Assembly (NCBI GenBank): GCA_963748295.1
Contig: CAVVIH010000006.1
Location: 1,364,001 to 1,428,000, forward strand
Origin: CAVVIH01 sp963748295
GTDB lineage: Bacteria; Acidobacteriota; Vicinamibacteria; Vicinamibacterales; 2-12-FULL-66-21
Length of the DNA: 64,000 nucleotides
Direction: 5' to 3'
Under the pieces are notes generated by a model. The model saw nothing but the letters and a program-made list of their open reading frames with translations, made no database searches and had not been told where the DNA came from. Positions 30,144 through 39,456 of this stretch are shown piece by piece. Numbering within the stretch: the first letter of the stretch is position 1; the number at the start of each line of letters is the position of its first letter. Both the position numbers and the translations under genes were made by a program.

Positions 30144-31911
30144 CAGGCCTCGTACTGCGGCGAGAAGTCCTTGGCCGCGCCAGGAACGCTGTACCATACG
30201 GCCCGCGGTAGGCTTCCGGCAGGACCGCGAAATTGCCGTGCGGCGGAGGCGAGGGCGCCGCCCACTCGAGCGTGGTCGCATCCCACGGGTTGTCGCCAAC
30301 CTTCTTCCCGTGCCGGATGCTCCAGAAGAAATTGATGATGAACGGCAGCTGGAAGAGCGCGAGGATCCACGCACCCCACGACGAGACGACGTTCAGGTGC
30401 AGGACCGGCTGCGCGAAATCGTACGACGCGCCGCCGTCGAACAGCCGCCGCGACACGCCGGCCATTCCGAGGAAGAACATCGGCATGAAGATGACGTTCA
30501 TGCAGACGAACGAGCCGAGGAAGTGGATCTTTCCCAGCGTCTCGTTCATCAGCCTGCCGGTGGCCTTCGGGTACCAGTAGTACACCCCCGCGAAGAGCGC
30601 GAAGATCGTCCCTGGCGCGACGACGTAATGGAAGTGGCCGATGACGTAGTAGGTGTCGTGCAGCGGGATGTCCGCGACGTTCAGGCCGAGCGGCAGCCCG
30701 GTCAGCCCGCCGATGCCGAACATCGGCAGGAAGCCCAGCGCGAAGAGCATCGGCGTGTTGAAGCGGATCGAGCCGCCCCACAGCGAGATGATCAGCGCCG
30801 TCAGGATGACGACCGACGGAATCGAGATGATCATCGTCGTCGTCTGGAAGAACGTCGCCATCGCCGTCCCCATGCCGGTCATGAACATGTGGTGCGCCCA
30901 CACGATGAACGACATGAAGCCGAGAAAGATCAGCGAGTAGACCATCGAGCGATAGCCCCACAGCGGCTTGCGCGTGTTGTTCGCGACGATCTCGGCGACG
31001 ATGCCCATGCCCGGAAGAATCAGCACGTAGACTTCCGGGTGCGCCAGGAACCAGAACAGGTGCTGCCAGAGCAGCGCGTTGCCGCCGCCGGCGACTTCCA
31101 GCGGCTGACCGCTGACCACCAGGCCGCTCGGCAGGAAGAAGCTCGTGCCGGCCACGCGATCCATCAGCTGCATGACGCCCGCGGCCTCGAGCGGCGGGAA
31201 CGCCAGCAGCAGCAGGAACGCCGTCACGAACTGCGCCCACACGAAGAAGGGGAATCTCATGAACGTGAGCCCCTTCGCGCGAAGCTGGATGATCGTGGTG
31301 ATGAAGTTGACCGCGCCGAGCAGCGATGAGGTGATCAGCAGGATCATCCCGATCAGCCACCAGGTCTGGCCGGTGCCGGCGATGTTGGCCAGCGGCGAGT
31401 AGGACGTCCACCCGGATTGGGCGGCCCCGCCGGGGACGAAGAAGCTGGCGAGCATGGTCACGCCGCCAAGGAAGAAGAACCAGTAGCTCGCCATGTTGAG
31501 CCGCGGGAACGACATGTCCTGCGCGCCGATCTGCAGCGGGACCACGAAATTTCCGAACCCGCCCACGGCGAGGGGAACGACTCCCAGGAACACCATGATC
31601 GTGCCGTGCATGGCCCCGAGCTCGTTGTAGAAGTCGGGGAGCATCGTCCCGCCTGGCATCCTCGCCTCGCCGAGGATGCTGCCGAGCAGCGGCAGCGTGG
31701 CGCCCGGGTAAGCGAGCTGCCAGCGCATCAGCATCATCAGCGAGAAGCCAAAGAACAGGAACAACAGTCCGGTGATGGCGTACTGGATACCGATGACCTT
31801 GTGGTCCGTGGAAAAGACGTACTTGCGCAGGAAGCCCAGTTCCTCGTGCTCGTGATGGGCTTCGTGCGCCGCGTGCGTCTTGTGGGCGACGACGGCGGCC
31901 GGGTCACTCAT
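30143..31911 (-). CDS. ctaD: Cytochrome c oxidase subunit I (heme-copper, A-type)
   Basis: About 588 residues and 12 helices. The N-terminus is His-rich. Ligand motifs: FWFLAHPEVYVLILPG (CuB His cross-linked to Tyr, with the E of the D-channel type), IVWAHHMFMTGM (two CuB His) and HDTYYVIGHFHYVV (heme a3 and heme a His). The final residues need a one-base frame change near 30186 (PEAYRGPY to YSVPGAAKDFSPQYEA). It reduces oxygen to water and pumps protons. It opens the cox gene block 22 bases after the cupredoxin-like gene. Confidence 0.9.
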
Positions 31912-31933
31912 GCGGCTTCACTCTCCGGGTTCG

Positions 31934-32680
31934 CTACTTCGCGGCTGGAGGGGCGAACTTGAAGTTCTGCGTTTTCGTTTCGTTGGCGGCTACCGTGACC
32001 GTGGCCTTCTGCATTCCCAGCCGCTCGTGCCACGCGGTGATCTCGTAGGTGCCCGGATCGAGACCGGAGATCGTGAACTTTCCGTCGGTGGCTGTCGCCG
32101 AGAAGAAAGGATGGGTGAAGACGCCGACGTAGGCGCTCATCCACGGGTGCACGTCGCACTTGATCTGGAACACGTCCTCCGGCTTGTCGAAGGTCGCGCT
32201 CGCTTCCTTGACGGTCCCCGGCATCGGCCGGTTGAATCCCCTGTTGATCTTGGGCAGAGCGTGGACGTTGTGGAGGATGCCGTCGGAGTTGAGGATCTTG
32301 TAGGCCTGACCGACCATGATCCCCTGGACGTGCGGGATGTACTGACAGCCCTTTTGATCGAGCACCGCTGGATTCTTCGGCGCCGGGAACGTCTTGCCGG
32401 CCGGCACGCCCTTCGAGACCCAGACCAGGATGTTGCCCATCGTGTTGCCGTTGCCGAGGACCAGCATCTCGTTCGGGGCGGGCTTCGAGTGCATCTTGGC
32501 GCACGCGGGATCGGCGTCCATCGCCAGCGGCTTGAGTGCTGGAGCCTTGCCGTCGAACGTGACGGTCCCGGTGATGGTCGATGCCGCGTGAGCCGCTGCC
32601 GGCCACACCATCGCCGCTGCCAGCCCTGCCGCCAGACACAATCTCTTCGCCGTCCTGCGCGTGCTCGTTTGCTTCGTCAT
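31934..32680 (-). CDS. Exported cupredoxin-like protein with carboxypeptidase-regulatory-like end
   Basis: The start at 32680 is preceded by GAGGAGGCGAGG and gives a signal peptide ending AAAHAAS. The middle shows NSDGILHNVHALPK and FQIKCDVHPWMSAYVG: His, then Cys-x2-His-x2-Met, the order of a type 1 copper site. The last 60 residues (DGKFTISGLDPGTYEITAWH) form a carboxypeptidase-regulatory-like beta-sandwich. It sits between the ActCDF genes and ctaD, so an electron carrier or copper-handling role is reasonable, but redox activity is inferred only from the motif. Confidence 0.65.
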   Translation of the reverse strand: MTKQTSTRRTAKRLCLAAGLAAAMVWPAAAHAASTITGTVTFDGKAPALKPLAMDADPACAKMHSKPAPNEMLVLGNGNTMGNILVWVSKGVPAGKTFPAPKNPAVLDQKGCQYIPHVQGIMVGQAYKILNSDGILHNVHALPKINRGFNRPMPGTVKEASATFDKPEDVFQIKCDVHPWMSAYVGVFTHPFFSATATDGKFTISGLDPGTYEITAWHERLGMQKATVTVAANETKTQNFKFAPPAAK

Positions 32681-32778
32681 CGCGAAAACCTCGCCTCCTC
32701 GTGATTCGCCGACGTGGCCGCCCGAAATCTCTAGATTTCGCCGACTGTACACTGTCCTCCGCTGTCCGGGCAAGCCAT

Positions 32779-32830
32779 CGGGGTCAGATCTTGTTTCTTG
32801 CACGCGTGCAAGAAACAAGATCTGACCCCG
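32779..32830. repeat. Perfect 52-bp palindrome
   Basis: Every base pairs around the centre at 32804/32805 (core ACGCGT). The arms begin CGGGGTCAGATCTTGTTTCT. It lies 12 bases past the actF stop, upstream of the cupredoxin-like gene. No U-tract follows on the transcribed strand. A half-like copy is near 43836. Confidence 0.97.
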
Positions 32831-32842
32831 GAAAAGGGAAGC

Positions 32843-34054
32843 TCAAGCGTTCTCGAACGCCATCGACTCCGCGAGCCGCGGATCGCCGAGCGGCACGAGC
32901 GCCTGCCGCCGCATCAGCCAGCCTGCCGCTGCCACGAAGCAGCCGCCGATGGCGAGAAATGCGGCGACGTCCAGAATGTGCGGACGGACGCCCTCGGGAT
33001 GGAGTACCGGCATGACCTGCCAATAGAGGTCGACGAAGTGCATGGCGAGGAGCCAGACGCCGCCGATGGCGAGGGTCCATCCCCGCCGCTTGACGTCACG
33101 CCCCATCAGGTAAAGGAACGGAATCCCGAAGTGTCCAACCATGAGCAGCACCGAGGCCGCTTTCCAGGACCCTTCGAGCCGCGCCTTGTACCAGATGGTT
33201 TCCTCGGGAAGGTTGGCGTACCACATGAGGAAGAACTGTGAGAAGGCAATGTAGGCCCAGAACGACGTGAACGCGAACAGGAACTTGCCGAGGTCGTGCA
33301 GGTGCTCGGTGGTGATGACCGAATCGAGCAGCCCCGCGCGCGGCATCGCCACCGCAAGGAGCGAGAGCAGCGCGATGAATCCGACGAACGAGCCGGCGAA
33401 GAAGTAGACGCCGAACATGGTCGAGTACCAGTGCGGCGTGAGCGACATGATCCAGTCGACCGACGCGAACGTCTGCGTCAGCGCGAGGACGATGATTGCG
33501 GGCCCGGCGAAGCGGCGCATCCGCGCCGTGACCGCCGGATCGCCCGTCGCGTCCTGGCCGCGCGACAGGCGGTAATAGAACCACGCCATGAACGACCAGC
33601 TGCCGAAGAAGAGCACCGCCCTGAAGAGGAAGAACGGCACGTTGAGATAGGGCTCTTTCCAGCGGAGCAGCGCATCGTGGTCGGCTGCGCCGGGAACGCT
33701 CCATTCGAAGAGATGCTGCAGACCGAACAGCAACGGCACGAAGAGGACCGCCATCACGGGGATCGTTGCGAAAACCGTCTCGCCGATCCGGCGCACCACG
33801 ATCCCCCACCCGCCCTGCGACGCATACTGGATCAACACGAAGAACAGCGCACCGAGACCCAGGCTCAGAAAGAACAGGAACGACACCAGCCACGAGAAGA
33901 AGAACTGCTTCGGATTCCCGGCGCCGACAATCGCGCAGATCAGGACTCCCAGAATGGCGACGCCGCCGCCGATGACCGGCAGGCGGTTCCATGCATGTCC
34001 CGGTGGCATGGCCGCCTTATCCGGGCGCAGCGCGACGCGATCGCGTTCGGACAT
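32843..34054 (-). CDS. actF: Alternative complex III subunit ActF (NrfD-like membrane protein)
   Basis: 403 residues with about ten helices. Typical ActF phrases: GNPKQFFFSWLVSFLFFLSL, GLQHLFEWSVPGAADHDALL, QTFASVDWIMSLTPHWYS and FAFTSFWAYIAFSQFFLMWY. ActF is one of the two quinol-side integral subunits of alternative complex III. It starts 3 bases after actD. The ActE cytochrome that usually sits between actD and actF is absent. Confidence 0.9.
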   Translation of the reverse strand: MSERDRVALRPDKAAMPPGHAWNRLPVIGGGVAILGVLICAIVGAGNPKQFFFSWLVSFLFFLSLGLGALFFVLIQYASQGGWGIVVRRIGETVFATIPVMAVLFVPLLFGLQHLFEWSVPGAADHDALLRWKEPYLNVPFFLFRAVLFFGSWSFMAWFYYRLSRGQDATGDPAVTARMRRFAGPAIIVLALTQTFASVDWIMSLTPHWYSTMFGVYFFAGSFVGFIALLSLLAVAMPRAGLLDSVITTEHLHDLGKFLFAFTSFWAYIAFSQFFLMWYANLPEETIWYKARLEGSWKAASVLLMVGHFGIPFLYLMGRDVKRRGWTLAIGGVWLLAMHFVDLYWQVMPVLHPEGVRPHILDVAAFLAIGGCFVAAAGWLMRRQALVPLGDPRLAESMAFENA

Positions 34055-34057
34055 TGT

Positions 34058-34621
34058 TCAGGACTCCAGGAGCTCGACGCTGCGCGCGCCCAGCGACTCC
34101 ATCAACTTTCTCGTCGCCGAGGCGTCGAACCGTGGATCCCACGACTCGATCGAAATGAAGAACGCGTCGTCGGTCACGCGCTCGAAGACCTTGGATCGGA
34201 AGAGCGGGTGGTAATGCATGGGGAGGCGGTTCAGGCCGAGCATGCCGAGCACGGCGCCGAGCGCGGCAAAGAGAATGGCGACCTCGAACGTGATCGGAAT
34301 GAAGGCGGGCCACGAGAAGTACGGTTTACCGCTGATGACGAGCGGGTACGCGGACGCGTGGACCCACCACTGCAGGGCAAAACCGAGCGCCGCCCCCGTC
34401 AGGCCCATCACCAGCACGATCCAGGGCAGCAGCGAACGGCGGAGCCCCATCGCGCGGTCGAGACCGTGGACCGGGAATGGTGTGTGGGCGTCCCAGCGCG
34501 TGAAGCCCTCGTCACGTACCCGCTCGCAGGCGTGATACAGGTCCGCCGGCGTCGCGAATTCCGCGAGGATTCCGTAATGGGGCCCTGGCGGGAGCTGGTT
34601 GACGAGCGGGAGCGCCGGCAT
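34058..34621 (-). CDS. actD: Alternative complex III subunit ActD (DUF3341)
   Basis: 187 residues. An N-terminal cytoplasmic ferredoxin-like part (HYGILAEFATPADLYHACER; FTRWDAHTPFPVHGLDRAMG) is followed by two helices (LLPWIVLVMGLTGAALGFAL; AFIPITFEVAILFAALGAVL) and a C-terminal FISIESWDPRFD segment, exactly the DUF3341 layout. The start at 34621 overlaps the actC stop (TGATG). Confidence 0.9.
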   Translation of the reverse strand: MPALPLVNQLPPGPHYGILAEFATPADLYHACERVRDEGFTRWDAHTPFPVHGLDRAMGLRRSLLPWIVLVMGLTGAALGFALQWWVHASAYPLVISGKPYFSWPAFIPITFEVAILFAALGAVLGMLGLNRLPMHYHPLFRSKVFERVTDDAFFISIESWDPRFDASATRKLMESLGARSVELLES

Positions 34622-36072
34622 CAGGAGGCTTCCTCTGCGCCACGGGAGTGCCGATGCGGATTCGCCTGCGGCAGGACGGTCTTGACCTCCGCGGTGGCCA
34701 CCATCGGCAGGAAACGGACGAACAGGCAGAACATCGTGAAGAACAGTCCGAAGCTGCCGAGCAGACACGCCACGTCCCAGACCGTCGGCCTGAAGTAATC
34801 CCACGACGACGGCAGGAAGTCACGGTGCAGCGACGTCACGATGATGACGAACCGCTCGAACCACATGCCGATATTGATGACGATCGACAGGATGAAGAGG
34901 ATCGGGATGCTCGTGCGCGCCTTCCTGAACCAGAAGACCTGCGGGCTGATGACGTTGCACGTGATCATCGTCCAGTAGGCCCACGCGTAGGGGCCGCCGG
35001 CGCGGTTGCGGAATGTGAAGATCTCGTAGGGGTTCCCGCTGTACCAGGCGGTGAAGAACTCGGTCGCGTAGGCGAAGCCCACCATCGTCCCGGTGACGAG
35101 CATGATCTTCGCCATGTAGTCGAAGTGCCGGAGCGTGATGATGTGGTTGAGGCCGAAGGCCTGACGGCAAATCACCATCAGCGTCAGCACCATCGCGAAG
35201 CCTGAAAAGATCGCGCCGGCGACGAAGTACGGCGGGAAGATCGTCGTGTGCCAGCCGGGAAGGACCGACACCGCGAAGTCCATCGAGACGACCGAATGGA
35301 CCGAGAGGACCAGCGGCGTCGCGAGAGCCGCGAGAACGAGATACGCGGTTTCGTAGTGGTGCCACTGCCGCACCGATCCCCGCCATCCAAGGGCGAACAG
35401 GCCGTAAAGGAACCTGCGGATCGGGGTCTTTGCCCGATCGCGCATCGTCGCCAGGTCGGGGATCAGGCCGACATACCAGAACAGGGCGGACACCGTGCCA
35501 TAGACGCTGACCGCGAAGACGTCCCAGAGGAGAGGGCTCCTGAAGTTGGGCCACATGCCCATCTGGTTCGGCAACGGGAACATCCAGTAGGCGACCCAGA
35601 CGCGCCCGACGTGGATCCCCGGGAACAGCATCGCGCACATGACCGCGAAGATGGTCATCGCCTCGGCGGCACGGTTGATCGACGTGCGCCACTTCTGGCG
35701 GAACAGAAAGAGGATGGCCGAGATGAGCGTCCCGGCGTGGCCGATACCGACCCAGAAGACGAAGTTCGTGATGTCCCAGGCCCAGCCGACGGGGACGTTG
35801 AGGCCCCAGATGCCAATCCCCTCCCAGAAGAGCCACGAGACTGCGACGCCCAGCAGGCTGAGGAGCGCGAGCGACGGAAGAAAGAAGAGCCACCACCCGA
35901 GGCGAGTCGGCCGCTCGACAGGCTCCGCGACGACCTCGGTAATGGAGTGGAAATCCGGCGACCGGAGGATCAGTGTGGGACGGCCCGCGACAGGGTTCTC
36001 AAGCAGTTCTGCTTCCGACTGGGCCAAGCCTGCTCCCGGTGTGAGTTGACGAAGTGGCCGGTTTTGTATCAT
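34621..36072 (-). CDS. actC: Alternative complex III subunit ActC (NrfD/PsrC-like)
   Basis: 483 residues. After a hydrophilic N-terminus (RPTLILRSPDFHSITEVV) there are ten helices. Family phrases: FVFWVGIGHAGTLISAILFL, MFPGIHVGRVWVAYW-like near residue 150 (here LFPGIHVGRVWVAYW), and FAYATEFFTAWYSGNPYE. ActC binds quinol in the complex. actA and actB normally precede it, but here the upstream 286 bases lead straight to a divergent ABC exporter. Confidence 0.9.
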   Translation of the reverse strand: MIQNRPLRQLTPGAGLAQSEAELLENPVAGRPTLILRSPDFHSITEVVAEPVERPTRLGWWLFFLPSLALLSLLGVAVSWLFWEGIGIWGLNVPVGWAWDITNFVFWVGIGHAGTLISAILFLFRQKWRTSINRAAEAMTIFAVMCAMLFPGIHVGRVWVAYWMFPLPNQMGMWPNFRSPLLWDVFAVSVYGTVSALFWYVGLIPDLATMRDRAKTPIRRFLYGLFALGWRGSVRQWHHYETAYLVLAALATPLVLSVHSVVSMDFAVSVLPGWHTTIFPPYFVAGAIFSGFAMVLTLMVICRQAFGLNHIITLRHFDYMAKIMLVTGTMVGFAYATEFFTAWYSGNPYEIFTFRNRAGGPYAWAYWTMITCNVISPQVFWFRKARTSIPILFILSIVINIGMWFERFVIIVTSLHRDFLPSSWDYFRPTVWDVACLLGSFGLFFTMFCLFVRFLPMVATAEVKTVLPQANPHRHSRGAEEAS

Positions 36073-36300
36073 CGCGCATGCGATCAGTCAAGCGCACGGT
36101 CGCTGGCGAGCCACTCGCCGCCGTCCACCCGCCGCTCGCCGGTTCGCATTGGCCGCCACCCTCGTTTCATCGTAAGTATCGCTATACTGAGAGCTTTGGC
36201 AGGAGCGCCGGCGGGGCAGCAAGGGGGCACGGTGTCGAAGAACCCCGGGCTGGATCGACTAATCAGCAAGAACCGAGAAGCGGTCAAACCAGCGATCAGC

Positions 36301-36363
36301 CAATCTGCCATCAGCAATCAACAATCACAAGTCAGCAATCGGCAATCTGCAATCCGCAATGAG
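36301..36363 (+). repeat. Nine 7-bp units (CAATCNG type) running into a start codon
   Basis: Units in order: CAATCTG, CCATCAG, CAATCAA, CAATCAC, AAGTCAG, CAATCGG, CAATCTG, CAATCCG, CAATGAG. The last unit contains the ATG of the HlyD-like gene, so the array occupies the place of its ribosome-binding site. Confidence 0.9.
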
Positions 36364-37603
36364 TAGCTCGCTCAAAGATGACCTGGCATCGTTGAAGATC
36401 GACCACAGCGCCCGCGCCGGCGGCGGCCGCCGGACAGGTCTGCTGGTGGCTGTCCTGCTCGTCGCCGCGCTGGCGGCCGGCGGGTGGTTTTACGCCCAGC
36501 GCGTCCAGGCCGAGACAGTCCGGACCGTCTCCGTCGCGAGCGAGAGCGGCGGCGCTTCGCCAGGCGCGGTGCTGAACGCGTCGGGGTATGTCACGGCCCG
36601 GCGGCGCGCGACGGTGTCGTCCAAGGTGACCGGCAAGGTGATGGAAGTCCTGATCGAGGAAGGTCAGGCCGTGCGGAAGGGCCAGGTCGTCGCCAGGCTC
36701 GACGATTCGCAGCTGCGGGCCGCGCTGGCCGTCGCGAAGGCGCAGGTCGAGGCGGCGCGGAAGAGCACGGCGGAAGATGAGGCCAGGCTCCGAGAGGCGC
36801 AACTGACGCAGGCCCGCCTCCAGGCGCTGATCAAGGAAAACGTGGTCGGACGCGCCGAGGTCGACACCGCCAATGCGCAGGTCGAATCGCTCACCGCGCG
36901 GATTGCGATGGCCAAGCAGCAGGTGGAGGTCACGGAAACTCAGGTGCGCGCGATTGAAACCGACCTGAACGACATGACCGTCCGCGCCCCTTTCGACGGC
37001 GTGGCGATCTCGAAGGACGCGCAAGCGGGCGAGATGATCTCGCCGGTCTCGGCCGGCGGCGGGTTCACGCGAACCGGCATCGGCACCATCGTGGACATGT
37101 CGTCGCTCGAGATCGAGGTCGATGTCAGCGAGAGCTACATCAATCGTGTGCGTCCCGGGCAGCCGGTCGAAGCGGTGCTCGACGCGTATCCCGACTGGCG
37201 GATCCCGGCGCACGTGATCACGACGGTCCCCTCGGCGGATCGGCAGAAGGCGACGGTGCGGGTTCGCATCGGCTTCGAGAAGCCGAAAGCCTCGGCGCCG
37301 ACCGACCCGAGGATCCTGCCGGACATGGGCGTAAAAGTGTCGTTCTTTGCCGAAAAGGCGGCCGAGCCCGCCGCGGACGTGCCCAAAGCGCGGCTGCTCG
37401 TGCCCAAGGCCGCGGTCCGCAGCGCGAACGGACAGAGCATCGTGTTCGTCGTCCGCGACGATCGGGTCGAGCGCCGCGCCGTCAAGGTCGGCGCGACCGA
37501 AGGCGATCGGACGGAAATTCTTTCGGGGTTGAGCGTCGGCGATCGCGTTGTCGTCGAAGGACCGGACACGCTCGTCGACGGCGCACGGGTGAAGGAGCGG
37601 TAA
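36359..37603 (+). CDS. Periplasmic adaptor (HlyD/MacA-type) of an ABC exporter
   Basis: 414 residues. One N-terminal helix (GLLVAVLLVAALAAGGWFYA), then the barrel-sandwich hybrid halves (VTARRRATVSSKVTGKVMEV; MTVRAPFDGVAISKDAQAGE) around a long coiled-coil hairpin (residues about 120-200), then beta-barrel and membrane-proximal domains ending LVDGARVKER. It ends directly at the ATG of the ABC ATPase, so the four genes to 40722 form one operon. By family it links inner-membrane MacB-like permeases to an outer-membrane channel. No Shine-Dalgarno is visible; the 7-bp array abuts the start. Confidence 0.9.
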   Translation: MSSSLKDDLASLKIDHSARAGGGRRTGLLVAVLLVAALAAGGWFYAQRVQAETVRTVSVASESGGASPGAVLNASGYVTARRRATVSSKVTGKVMEVLIEEGQAVRKGQVVARLDDSQLRAALAVAKAQVEAARKSTAEDEARLREAQLTQARLQALIKENVVGRAEVDTANAQVESLTARIAMAKQQVEVTETQVRAIETDLNDMTVRAPFDGVAISKDAQAGEMISPVSAGGGFTRTGIGTIVDMSSLEIEVDVSESYINRVRPGQPVEAVLDAYPDWRIPAHVITTVPSADRQKATVRVRIGFEKPKASAPTDPRILPDMGVKVSFFAEKAAEPAADVPKARLLVPKAAVRSANGQSIVFVVRDDRVERRAVKVGATEGDRTEILSGLSVGDRVVVEGPDTLVDGARVKER

Positions 37604-38290
37604 ATGGAAACGCTGGTCAGAATCCAGGATCTGCACAAGGTGTATCACAGGGGCAGCGAGCGGATTGACGTGCTGCAGGGCGTGACGCTGGAGATTCCGA
37701 AGGGAGACTTCCTCGCGCTCATGGGCCCGTCGGGGTCTGGGAAAACGACGCTGCTCAACCTGATGGGCGGCCTCGATACGCCGTCGAGCGGATCGATCGA
37801 CGTGGCGGGAGACCGGATCGACAAGATGTCGAGCGGCAAGCTGGCCGGCTGGCGCGCGCGCCACATCGGATTCGTGTTTCAGATGTACAACCTGCTGCCG
37901 GTGCTCACGGCCGCGCGGAACGTCGAGCTGCCGCTGCTGCTCACGAAGCTCTCCTCCGCCGATCGCAAGCGGCGCGTGCAGACGGCGCTCTCGGTGGTCG
38001 GGCTCGGCGAGCGCGCGAACCACTATCCGCGGCAGCTGTCCGGCGGCCAGGAGCAGCGCGTCGGCATCGCCCGGGCGATCGTCACCGATCCGACGCTGCT
38101 GCTGTGCGACGAGCCGACCGGCGATCTCGATCGCAAGTCCGGTGACGAGGTGCTCGATCTGCTGCAGATCCTCAACAAGGAACATGGCAAGACGATCGTG
38201 ATGGTGACGCACGATCCGCACGCGGCGGCACGCGCGCGCCGCACGCTGCACCTCGAAAAAGGTACGCTCGTCTCGGAGGTGGCTGCATGA
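37604..38290 (+). CDS. ABC transporter ATPase (LolD/MacB type)
   Basis: 228 residues with Walker A GPSGSGKTTLLNLMGG, Q-loop FVFQMYNLLPVL, signature LSGGQEQRVGIARAI, Walker B LLLCDEPTGDLD and the switch His in MVTHDPHAAA. It directly follows the adaptor gene and overlaps the first permease gene by 4 bases. It energises the MacB-like permeases encoded next. Confidence 0.95.
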   Translation: METLVRIQDLHKVYHRGSERIDVLQGVTLEIPKGDFLALMGPSGSGKTTLLNLMGGLDTPSSGSIDVAGDRIDKMSSGKLAGWRARHIGFVFQMYNLLPVLTAARNVELPLLLTKLSSADRKRRVQTALSVVGLGERANHYPRQLSGGQEQRVGIARAIVTDPTLLLCDEPTGDLDRKSGDEVLDLLQILNKEHGKTIVMVTHDPHAAARARRTLHLEKGTLVSEVAA

Positions 38291-39453
38291 AATTCCTGCC
38301 GCTCGTCTGGCGCAACCTGATGCGGCGCAAGGTCCGCACGCTGGTGACCGTGCTGAGCATCATGGTGGCCTTCATGCTGTTCGGCCTGCTCATGGCGATC
38401 CGCGCGGCGTTCAGCATGGGCGTGGACGTCGCCGGCGCCGATCGCTTGATGACGATCCACCGCGTGTCGATCATCCAGCCGCTGCCCCAGAGCTACGGGC
38501 CCAAAATCCGCTCCACCCCGGGGGTCACCGACCTGACACACGCGAACTGGTTTGGCGGCTATTACCAGGAACCGACCAACTTCATACAGAACATGGCCGT
38601 GGAGCCGGAGTCCTGGCTGCGGATCTACACCGAGTTCGAGCTTCCCGAGGATCAGAAAGCCAGGTGGTTTGCCGATCGCGGCGGCGCGATCGTCGGCATC
38701 GACCTGGCGAAGCGGTACAACTGGAAGATCGGCGATCGCGTTCCGTTGATTTCGCCGATCTACAGGAAGCCGGACGGTTCACCCTGGGACTTCACCATCG
38801 ACGGCATCTACGATTCTTCGAAGAAGGGCGTCGACAAGACGCAGTTCTTCTTCCACTACGACTACATGAACGAGACGCTCCGCGCCTCGAAAACGGGGTT
38901 CAAGGACATCGTCGGCTGGTACATCTTCAAGGTCGAAGACCCGGCGACCGCCGATCAGCTCGCCAAGCGGATCGACGCGATGTTCGAGAATTCGTCGACA
39001 GAAACGAAGACGGCGACCGAGAAGGTGTTCGCATCCGACTGGGCGAAGCAGGTCGGCGACATCGGCGCCATCATGATCGCAATTGCCACGCTGGTGATGG
39101 GCCTGATCCTGTTCGGCGCCGGCAACATCATGGCGCAGTCCATCCGGGAGCGGATCAACGAGCTCGGCGTGCTGAAGACGCTGGGGTTCACCGACTCGCG
39201 CATCCTCGGCATCGTGCTGCTCGAGTCGTGCGCGATTGCCGTCATCGGCGGAGGCATCGGCCTGCTGCTGGCCTGGACGATCATCGCGCAGGGCGACCCG
39301 ACCGGCGGCTTCCTGCCGATCTTCCACTTCCCGCCGCGCGACCTCGTGCTGGGAATCCTGCTCGTCGCCGTTCTGGGTATCGCCGCCGGACTGCTCCCGG
39401 CGGTGCAGGCGAGCCGGCTCAAGATCGTGGACGCGCTGCGGCGGGCGGGATGA
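38287..39453 (+). CDS. ABC exporter permease (MacB/FtsX type), first of two
   Basis: 388 residues. N-terminal helix TLVTVLSIMVAFMLFGLLMA, a large periplasmic domain (residues about 45-255), and three C-terminal helices of the FtsX fold (IAIATLVMGLILFGAGNIMA; LLESCAIAVIGGGIGLLLAW; VLGILLVAVLGIAAGLLPAV). The phrase RERINELGVLKTLGF is the FtsX-family coupling segment. The substrate is unknown; the MacB group exports peptides, antibiotics or lipoproteins. Confidence 0.9.
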   Translation: MKFLPLVWRNLMRRKVRTLVTVLSIMVAFMLFGLLMAIRAAFSMGVDVAGADRLMTIHRVSIIQPLPQSYGPKIRSTPGVTDLTHANWFGGYYQEPTNFIQNMAVEPESWLRIYTEFELPEDQKARWFADRGGAIVGIDLAKRYNWKIGDRVPLISPIYRKPDGSPWDFTIDGIYDSSKKGVDKTQFFFHYDYMNETLRASKTGFKDIVGWYIFKVEDPATADQLAKRIDAMFENSSTETKTATEKVFASDWAKQVGDIGAIMIAIATLVMGLILFGAGNIMAQSIRERINELGVLKTLGFTDSRILGIVLLESCAIAVIGGGIGLLLAWTIIAQGDPTGGFLPIFHFPPRDLVLGILLVAVLGIAAGLLPAVQASRLKIVDALRRAG

Positions 39454-39456
39454 TAA

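Noticed and set aside
32779..32830. Rho-independent terminator of actF
   Set aside because: The hairpin is strong but no U-run follows on the minus-strand transcript, and perfect symmetry over 52 bp exceeds terminator needs.
36301..36363. Heptamer array as a CRISPR
   Set aside because: Units are 7 bp with no unique spacers and no cas genes.
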